From NCBI GenBank assembly GCA_038246345.1, contig JBBRWA010000141.1, positions 1-14,514 on the forward strand: a DNA stretch of 14,514 nt. Reading direction: 5' to 3'. Origin of the DNA: M3007 sp038246345. GTDB taxonomy: Bacteria > Bacteroidota > Bacteroidia > Chitinophagales > Saprospiraceae. The notes below the pieces were generated by a model, which was given only the letters and a program-made list of their open reading frames with translations, was not told the origin of the DNA and ran no database searches. Positions 1 to 10,200 of the stretch are shown piece after piece (positions within the stretch are counted from its first letter, which is position 1; each line of letters opens with the position of its first letter). The translations under genes were made by a program, and so were the position numbers.

Positions 1-1214
1 ACCGGAAGGTCGTTACCCGCCAACAGCATATTGTTGTTGCCCGTGCCGTTGAAAGCTGCATCTACGATGAAGTCATCCGAAGTCAGGTTCATCACTGTCA
101 CTGCACAACTGGCAGGGAAAGTCAATGCCAGGTTGTCAATCAGCGTCAGGTTGTTCAGGTTCACGTTGCCGAAGTTCTCCAAGTTGAACTCGAAGGTCAC
201 GTTGGCTGAACCATCGGCATTCAAGACCGTCTGAACCGTGCGTTTTGCCAAACCAATCTGTGGAGCAGGAACAAAGCTTACCGGTGTTGGACTATCGTCG
301 TTAGTCGGATTTCCATTGCCATCAGCATCTGGATCAGAGCCGTTCACAGATTCATCCAGCACGACATCGCCATTGGGCGCGGTTCCTGCTGCGTCTGCAT
401 TGTTCTCGAAGCTGGTTTGGCCCGTTCCGCAACCCGCTACGTTTATCGTTAGCAAAATTGCTCCTTTATCCCCTACTGGCAAATCGCTTTGGCCAGGCAA
501 GAGCAAGTTCTGATCGCCCGTGCCGTTATAGCCAGCATTGACTACAAAATCGTCGGAAGTCAGGCTCACAACAGTTGTTGCGCAAGTAGCCGGGAAGGCC
601 GCTGCCAGATCATCTGTCACCTGGATATTGGCCAAGTTTACGTTGCCGTAGTTTTCTACATTTAATTCAAAAGTAACATTGGCAGAGCCGTCAGGCAATA
701 ATTGGGTTTGTACCGTCCGCTTGGCAAGACCAATCAGAGGATTCGGCACAAAGCTTACTGGAGTCGGATCATCTTCTCCTACTCCCTCAGGGTTGTTATC
801 ACCATTTGGATCTGGATCGGAACCATCGTCCGATACATCATCCGTTATTGTTCCATCAGGAGCTGTTCCGCTTGTAGTAGCCGTATTGCTAAAGCTGGTT
901 TGGCCAGTTCCGCAGCCCGCTACATTTATAGTCAGCAAAACAGCACCCTTATCGCCTACTGGCAGGTCGTTACCCGCTAGTAGCATATTGTTATTGCCAA
1001 TTCCATCAAAGCCCGCATCAACGATAAAGTCATCAGACGTAATGTTCATAACCGTAACAGCACATGAGGCTGGGAAGGTCAAGGCCAAATCATCGATCAA
1101 CGTGATGTTGTTCAGGTTGACGTTACCAAAGTTCTCCAAGTTGAACTCGAAGGTTACATCGGCACTTCCGTCTGCATTCAAGACAGTTTTTACATTGCGT
1201 TTTGCCAGACCAAT
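1..1214 (-). repeat. DUF11-like repeats with Asp-rich linkers, two complete and one cut by the window edge
   Basis: Three units begin IGLAKR at 1214, 734 and 257, so the period is 480 then 477 bp (160 and 159 residues). Each has VTFEFNLENFGNVNL, a D-D-LAxxFPAxC segment, VTSDDF-type and NNNMLLAGNDLPVGDKG segments, then LLTINVAGCGTGQTSF. Each complete unit ends in an acidic tail such as SDDGSDPDPNGDNNP that leads into DDxPTPVSFVP and the next IGLAKR. The unit resembles the DUF11/conserved-repeat domain found in bacterial surface proteins. The acidic tails look like Ca2+-binding loops, which is inference. The third copy is truncated after about 85 residues only because the window ends. Confidence 0.85.
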
Positions 1215-4200
1215 GGAAGGGCCACAAGTTGGGTCCGTTAGGGTTGCACTAGCGGTAGAGGCACAATTATTTCCATCTGTAACAGTCACCGTATAGGTAT
1301 CAGCAACGAGGCCAGTAATATTTTGTGTTGCGGCCATATTCGACCACAAATAGGTGTAATCAGGTTGGCCACTGGTTACGATTGCAGTAAGCGCACCATC
1401 ATCGCGCAACTGGCTGTTGCAACTAATAGGTGTCGCATTCAATGAAATTACTGGCAGCGGATTCACCAGAAGCTGAACAACTTCCGTGGCAAAACAGGAA
1501 GCATCACGTTCAACACGCGCCCAAATATTTCCAGTTACACTAATATATGGGCTGGAAAGTGGATTTATATCATTTTGAGCGTCCACCAACGAATTGTGGA
1601 AGCTGACCACCAGACCAGGAGGAACAGGTCCAACAAACGTATTTGTGGTGACCAATTCTGCAGCATGGAGCGCTGCAAAGTTAAACGCTGCCATTGCCAT
1701 ACCGACACCCATTGCGCAACTTTTCAGGGTTACAGCATACGTCTGGGGTGGTACACAGCATTGTTCCACTTTAACCGTCACCTCATCAAAACTTGGAGGA
1801 CAAGGAGCGTTGGTGATCGTCCAACGGAAAACGTAGTCACCCAGGTCGTTTAGATTATTAACCTGCGTGATGGCGCTGCTTGGATTTTGGATCGTAGCTG
1901 GGTTTGCACCTGGCCAGCTGACCGCGGTCCACATACCAATACCCTGTGTCGGGGCATTACCATTGAGGGTTGCCGAAAATACTACATTATAACAAACGGC
2001 TTTATCCGGGCCTGCATCGGCAGTTGGCTGGCTAAAGACCAGTACTTCCGCCACATTTGAGATTACTTCACAACCAGAAGTAGCAGGTGTTTGCGTAATA
2101 ATCACCCGATAATAAGTGGTCATGGTAAGTGCTGGTGTCGAATAGGAGGCACTGTTAAAGCCTACATTCGTCCAAGGGCCGCCATTGGTTGGGGCGCTTT
2201 GCCATTGGTACTCCAAATTGCCAGGAGGTACATTACCCGTGGCCGTAACGAATAGATTTTGACTGGTTCCGGTACAAATGGAGGCGCCCAAGGGCTGTTG
2301 GCTAATACTTGGATCATTTACGACCGTGACCGTGACAAGCACTGAGGTAGCTGTTCCACAACCGTTTCCGGTGGCAGACACCAGCACCTGATAATACATG
2401 GTGGATGTTAAGGTCCCCGTGTTATAGTTTGGCGAATTAGTACCAACGTTTGACCACGTGCCTGCTAAACCCGTTGGCGAACTTTGCCATTGGTAATTCA
2501 AACTTGGAGTTCCACCATTGGCGATCACACTTAAACCCTGGCTGCCGCCATTGCATATAGTAGCGGACATAGGCTGCAACGTGATGGCAGGATCAGCCTC
2601 TACGGTAATAATTGCAGGCATGGAAGTGGCGGTTCCGCAGTTGCTTCCAGTGGCCGAAACAATGACCTGATAGTACGTGGTGGCGGTTAAGACACCCGTG
2701 TTGTAATTCGGAGAATTCGATCCAACATTGGTCCAGCTGCCAGCCAAACCAGTTGGGGAACTTTGCCATTGATAATTCAGACTCGGCGCTCCGCCTGTGG
2801 CAGTAACACTCAATGCCTGACTGCCGCCGGTACAAATAGTGGCAGACATCGGATCCGCTGTTATGGAAGGGCTTGCCACAACGGTTACAGCCACAACTGT
2901 AGAGGTTACCGTGTTACAGTCATTTCCTGTGGCAGAAACGATTACCTGATAATAGGTCGTTGCCGTCAAGGCACCTGTATTGTAGGTAGTTCCAGTTCCC
3001 ACATTGATCCAGCTACCAGCCAAACCCGTTGGGGAACTTTGCCATTGATAGCTCAGACTTGGTGTTCCGCCCGTAGCAGCGACACTCAAGGTTTGATTTC
3101 CGCCGCTACAAACGGTGGCGGGCATGGGCTGTGTCGTAATAGCAGGATCCGCAACGACGGTTATCGTAACCAGCGTAGAAGTAGCCGTTCCGCAGCCGCT
3201 GCCAGTGGCGGACACCAGTACCTGATAATAGGTGGTGGTGGTCAAGACACCCGTGTTATAGTTGGGCGAATTGGCGCCCACATTGGTCCAGCTACCCGCC
3301 AAACCTGTAGGCGAACTTTGCCATTGATAATTTAATGAAGGGGTACCGCCAGAGGCGATGACACTCAATGCCTGGCTGCCGCCAGTACAAATGGTGGCAG
3401 ACGCTGGCTGCGCCGTAATAGCAGGATCGGGCTCTACGGTAACGGCCACCGGCACGGAGGTTGCGGTTCCACAATTGCTTCCGGTGGCGGATACAAGAAC
3501 CTGATAATACGTTGTGGTCGACAAGACACCAGTATTGTAGTTGGGTGAATTGGTGCCCACATTGGTCCAGCTGCCAGCCAAACCAGTAGGCGAACTCTGC
3601 CATTGGTAGTTCAAGCTTGGCGTTCCGCCCGTAGCGGAAACACTCAATGCTTGACTGCCACCCGTACAAATCGTAGCGGCCATCGGATTCGTGGTAATGG
3701 AAGGGCTGGCCACAACAGTTACAGCAACCGCAGATGAAGTAGCTGTTCCACAACCATCTCCTGCAGCAGAAACAATGACCTGGTAAAAGGTCGTCATCGT
3801 TAATGCCCCTGTATTATAGGGATTCCCTGTTCCGACATTGGTCCAGGTACCTGCCATACCCGTTGGCGAACTTTGCCATTGATAGTTCAGGCTGGGTGTT
3901 CCGCCGGTAGCGGTGACACTCAATGACTGACTGCCGCCGCTACAAACGGTGGCGGGCATGGGCTGTGCGGTAATGGCGGGATCAGCCACGACTGTTACGG
4001 GGACAACATTGGAAATCGTTCCACAACCAGAAGTTGGCTGTGTCACATTTACACGGTAGTAAGTGGTGGTCGTAAGTACTGCCGTCGTGTAGGCATTCAT
4101 ATCCGTGCCAACATTGGTCCAAGGCCCGGCAGCTGCTGGGGCACTTTGCCATTGGTAAGATAAAGCACCAGGTGCCGATCCTGAGGCTGTAACATTCAAA

Positions 4201-7200
4201 TTGAAGGTTCCGCCTGTGCATATAGTGCCGCCAACAAGTGCCGAGACAACAGGGTCTGGAACGACTGTCACTTCAACTGGAACAGACGTTACGGTGTTAC
4301 AGTCGCTTCCGCTCGAGGTGATAATTACTTGGTAGAAGGTCGTTGTGGTCAGCACACTGGTGGTGTAGTTAGGGCTGTTCGTACCAACATTTGTCCAAGG
4401 GCCTCCAGCCGATGGCCCGCTTTGCCATTGGTAATTCAAAGAAGGTGTTCCACCAGTAGCCACCACACTCAATGCCTGGGTACCGCCGGTACAAATGGTC
4501 GCTGCCATAGGTTGAGTTGTAATGGCTGGATCAGGCACTACCGTCACGGCAACAATGGTTGACATGGCTGTTCCACAAAAATTACCGGTAGCCGAAAGAA
4601 TAACCTGATAATAAGTGGTGCTGGTCAAAGCACCTGTATTGTAGCTTGCACTGTTGGCTCCTACATCGCTCCAGGTACCAGCCAGGCCAGAGGGTGAACT
4701 TTGCCATTGGTAAATCAAAGCAGGTGTTCCCCCTATACCGGTGACGGTAAGCGTGCGGTTGCCCCCTACACAAACCGTACCTGGTACAGGTTGAACCGTA
4801 ATCGTTGGGTCTGGCACAACCGTAACCGTTACAACAGTTGATATGGTCTGACAATCAGAGGCTGCCTGTGAAACCAGGACCCTGTAATACATGGTGTTAT
4901 TTAGTACATCCGTAGTATAAGCAGCACTGTTCATACCCACATTGGTCCATGGACCACCTGCATTGGGCGAACTTTGCCATTGGTAACTCAAGGCACCCAA
5001 CAATGGATCACCGGAAGCATTGACACTCATGGTATGGGTACCTCCGGCACACATAGGTGTGTTGCCCATAGGCTGAACATTAATCACCGGATCTGGTAAT
5101 ACTTGTATCGTAGCAATGGTGGAGGCTACCGGGTCGCAGCCGCTGCCAGTGGCAGAAACCAGTACCTGATAATCGTAACTCATCGTCAAGGCGCCCGTGA
5201 AATAGGTTGGACTATTGGTGCCAACGTTTACCCACATGTTCATTCCAATAGGGGAACGTTGCCACTGATAATCCAGTGCGGGTGCGCCACCCATAGCGAT
5301 AGCAGTCAAGGTGATGCTACCACCAGTACAGAAATTAGCGCTAGCTGGTTGCACCGTAATGTCCGGGTCTGGCGCTACGGTAACGGCTACCGCAGTAGAA
5401 GTAGCGGTTCCACAATCCACGCCCGTGGCCGAAACCAACACCCGGTAATAGGTCGTTACCGTCAGCGGACCTGCGGTATAAAATGCGGTAGTCGCCGTTG
5501 GAATGTTTGTCCAGGTTCCGGGCATGCCCGAAGGTGAACTTTGCCACTGGTAATTCAAGGATGGTGTACCGCCCGTTGCCGTGACACTCATAGCATGTGA
5601 GCCATCGATACAGATCGCAGCACCAACTGGTTGCACGGTAATCGTCGGATCGGGCACTACTGTAACAGTCGCTACTGCGGAAGGTGTGGAACAACCGTTG
5701 GCTGTTTGGGTAACAATCACCTGGTAATAGCGGGTTGCAGTTAATACATCGGTCGTGTAGGTAGGAGCCGTAGCACCTGAAATATCCGTAAATGGACCCG
5801 CAAATGCCGTCGCAATTTGCCATTGATAAGACACCGTGCCGGCCAAAGGATCTCCGGTAGCTGCGGCATTCATCGTATGTACGCCGCCGGTACAAATGGT
5901 TGTGCCAACAGGACTTAAGGTGATAACGGGATCTGGCACTACGGTTATCGTAGCCACCGTAGAGGTCGCATCATTACAGCCGTTTCCTGTGGCTGAAACA
6001 ATCACCCGGTAATACATCGTGGTACTCAGCGCTCCTGTATTGAAGATTGGGGCATTCGTTCCTACATTGATCCACGATCCGATACCTGTCGTCGAACTTT
6101 GCCACTGATAATTCAGGGATGGCGTACCACCGGTGGCCGTTACACTTAAGGTATTATTTCCACCCGTACAAACCAATGCGTTCATGGGGTTGGCTGTAAT
6201 CATTGGATCGGGCACCACGGTTACGGTGATACAAGGGGTGAAGTACGGGTTACAGATCGTGTTATTATCGGATATCCTCACCCGATAAAAGGTGGTTGCC
6301 GTTAATGCAGCCGTGGTGTAACTTGGGCTATTTTCACCCACAATATCACTAAAATTAGCCGGCATACAATCCACCGTGCTGATTTGCCACTGATAGCTGT
6401 AGCTCCCGGGACCGGAACCCCCTGTTGCGGCAACATTCATGGTCGCCATACCGCCTGTACAAACCGCAGTATTGGCAGGAGTATTGCTGGAAATTAAGGC
6501 ATTATTGATGATAGTAACCTCGTCTATACTAGCTGGACAGACGATACCATTCGTCGCTGTCCACCGGAACACATAAGTCCCTGCTGCAATACCTGTCACG
6601 GTCGAAGTAGGCGAAGTCGGGTTGGTGATCGTGGCCGCCGGACCACTTATTTTAATCCACATGCCCGTACCAAATCCAAGCGGCAAAGGCGTAGCAGCCA
6701 GTTGGAAGGAAGTAGCGCCACAAACTTGCTGATCTGGACCAGCATTCGCAGTAGGTTGTGCCCAAACCCTAATCCGCACGCTATCTGAAGACGTGCAAGC
6801 ACCAACAGCAACTTCCCATTTCAGGACGTAAATATTGGGGCTTCCGCCCACCAAACCATTTACGGTTGCATTGTAAGAATTTGGGCCTGCATTGGTGAAA
6901 GTAACCGCATTCGGGCCACTAGACAATGACCAAGTGCCTACCTCTCCACCTTGTGGAATATTTCCGTTGAGCACTGCAGTGGTAACACTACAATAGGCTT
7001 GGTCAGGTCCGGCAAATGCCGGCTGCGTCGGCACGGGATTTACAGTAATCGTTACTGATGCTTCGCTGGACGGGCAGGTTCCATTCGTGATGGTCCATTT
7101 AAACGTATAAGTTCCCAAATTAAAACCAACGACCTGGGCGTTCGGGCTGGTGGGGTTCAGGATCAGAACGGGCATGCCCGCTGTCTGTGTCCATAAGCTG

Positions 7201-10200
7201 GTACCAATCAAAGGTGCGTTGCCCACTAGGAACATAGGCTGACTGAAACACAACGACGTTGTGGTGCCGCTTACATTCGCTATTGTTGGTAGCGCATAAT
7301 TTATTATGGTTACCTCATCCACAGAAGTACAAGGTCCGAAGGTGGTCGTCCAACGGAAAACATACGTCCCGTTGAAAAGATTACTCACAACAGTATTGGG
7401 GTCTGCAGCATTGGCAAATATGGGGAGTGGCCCACCAGGCGTACTAACAATGGTCCACATGCCAGTGCCTTGTGTAACTGGCGTTGCGGCAAGCATGGTG
7501 GTATTCATGTTACAAAATGCCTGATCAGGGCCGGCATAGGCTGGCGTAGGCTGTGGAAGTACGGTAATACTTATTACGTCTTCGGAATTCGGACAAAGGC
7601 CGTTGCTGGTCGTCCATTTAAATACATAGGTACCAGGTACCAAATTGCTGATGACGGTATTGTAAAGGATTGGGGAAGCAATGATTGGGTCCGGAGCACC
7701 AACTGGTTTGCTGACAAGCGTCCAGGTACCTAAGCCTACGGCCGGATTCACTGCGGCCATGGTCACCTGATCATTACATACCACGGTCTGGTCGAGGCCG
7801 GCATTCGCGGTAGACGGTGGTTGAAAGTTCGTAATGCGCACTTCATCCTGCCTGGCACAGGCGCCATTTGAAATAGACCATGCCAACAGGTAAACGCCAT
7901 ATCCACCGGGATCAAACACGGCATTCGGCGTATTGGCATTCGGGGTAAAGGTGCCACCGCCTGGGCCGGCTATCACAGTCCAAATACCAACATAGGGGGC
8001 TACTGGATTATTGCCCGCCATGGTGTAGGTAGTCGTGCCCGTCAAATCACAGGCTTGTTGGTCTGGGCCTGCGGTGGCCAGATTCGGTGGCATAAACAAG
8101 GTCACCTTCACCACATCCATGCTCATACAACCCGGCTCGTTGATGGTATATTTAAACTCATATACATTGGAGAGGTCGCCCATGGGCACCATCAGGCCGG
8201 AAGCAGTGGCGGTATTATTGGAAGTGGTTGTCACCGTTGCTGGGTCGCCACTAAACTGGGTCCAGGTACCGATGCTATTTACATTGCCGATCAGGTTGAC
8301 CGCCATATTGTCTTCACAGAACGACTGGTCAGGCCCGGCATTTGCTAAAGGAACAATCGTGATTTGTATTTCATCCATTAAAATTGGACAAAATGCACCG
8401 CCTAAGCTGTTCCACTTTAATACATAAGTGCCAAAAACTAAGCCGCTCACCGTACTGGTGGGCGAAAGGTAGTTGGAGAAGGTTGGCGTGTTGGGGCCAG
8501 ATAATACTGTCCAGTAGCCATCTGCCACGGCATTTGCCGCCAACGTAGTAGAAGTTGCACCACAGATGGTTTGATCGGGTCCGGCATTGGCCGCAGCAGC
8601 AGGCGATGAAACGAACAGTTTGACCGTATCTGCATCCGAACAAGCGCCCTTTGAAATGGTCCAAACGAAGTGATAGGTGCCGTCACTCAGTCCGGTGATG
8701 GTGGTATAAGGGTTAAGGGGGTTGGTAATCATTGCACCACCCGGGCCGATGATTTGCGTCCACATGCCGGCGCCAACCAACGGTGCATTAGCCGCCATGG
8801 TAGCAGTGGTACCGCAAACTTGCTGGTCTATGCCGGCAGCAGCAAGCGTAACAGGTGCGGAAATGGTGATAATCACCGTATCCCTGGTGGGTGTACAGCC
8901 TCCACTGAGGTTTTGCCACTCAAAATAATAGGTGCCGTTGGCCAGGCCATTGACGGCCGTATTAAATAACGTCGGCGTTACGATAGTCGCCGGAAGCCCG
9001 GCTGGAATGGTTAAGATTTTGGTCCATAAACCAGTACCGACCGCAGGGTTGTTGCCTGCCAGGGTAATGCTGGTGGTTCCTGCCAATAAGCATTGATCCG
9101 GGCCTGCATCAGCGATGCTAGGGCCCTGGTTATTGTTGGTGGTGATAACAACATTGTCTGCTGCCATCCCACATTTATTCGTGATGGTCCAAGTGAAGGT
9201 ATAAACCGTATTTGCAACAAGACCTGTTGCCACAGCATTTGGATTATTAGCATCTGAAAAAAGGACGCCTGCATTAGGACTGACGGTCCAGGTACCTACA
9301 TCACTTGGATTGGGCGTATTCCCCATCAGATAGAGCGGCGTACCAAAACAAACCGTTTGGTCTGCTCCAGCATTGGCAGTCACTGGTGCTACATTGGTAA
9401 CCCTGATGAACACATCATCCTGCGCCGGGTCACACGAGGAGCCCCCGCTAACCGTCCAACGGAACACATAGGCCCCATTAATTCCAACGGGAAAGTTAAC
9501 GGGTGAATTATTGGTGGTTGGGCTGACAATGGTTGCCGTAGCTGGCCCTCCCACCTGCGACCAGGTACCGCCGCCATTGAGCGGCACGTTGCCAACCAAC
9601 GTGGTCGAATAAACAGCACAGGGCAAGTCCTGATCGGTACCGGCATTGGAGCCCGTTACAGCCGTAGAAAATACGACGGTAATCTGATCATTGGCGGAAG
9701 AGCTGCATTGCGCGCCGAGAGGATTGTTCTTCCGAAATTCAATGACATATACCCCATACGGAACCGGGTTGCCGGATCCGTATACATTAATAATGGTAAA
9801 AGGGGAAGGCCCGACAGGTGCCCAATTGGTCAAAATATCAACTGGACTGGCTGCTACCCGCCATTCTACGGCGCCTGGCCCCGACTCGGTATAGGTGATG
9901 GTGACCGTTTTATCGTCACACTCCTTAATGATAGGGCTGGGTGTAACTATATCGACCACCGAACCTGGAACGCCAAAGCCAATGGTCACCGTAGCACTGC
10001 TGGAACACATGGTTATTGGATTCGTAATGGTGTAGGAAAAAGTGTAAGTACTCATTCCATCCAATCCAGTCACCTCGGTTAAAGGCGTACCGGGGCTGAC
10101 TATTGTGGCTGCAGGGCCGCCGGTTTGAACCCACATGACCGTTTCGTTGGTATATTGAGGAACGCTGCCGTATAAAATGGTGGAAGTGCGATTGTCGCAA

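Noticed and set aside
31..1296. Plus-strand ORFs at 31-234, 238-513 and 679-1296
   Set aside because: They are antisense to the DUF11-like repeats, recur with the same period as those repeats, and have no recognisable domain. The minus-strand frame explains the region completely.
2593..5895. Cys/Trp/Arg-rich ORFs at minus 2593-2835, 3292-3753, 3982-4221, 4582-4854, 5341-5895 and plus 2763-3335, 4329-4562, 5103-5537
   Set aside because: Each is an out-of-frame reading of the Ig-like repeats (for example MYRRQSG from TTGTACCGGCGG, which is the shifted CTGG motif). They repeat once per domain and show no independent start signal.
2025..6500. Regular 280-bp repeats considered as a CRISPR array or noncoding satellite
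   Set aside because: Units are far longer than CRISPR repeats, have no unique spacers, and keep an open reading frame with conserved protein motifs.
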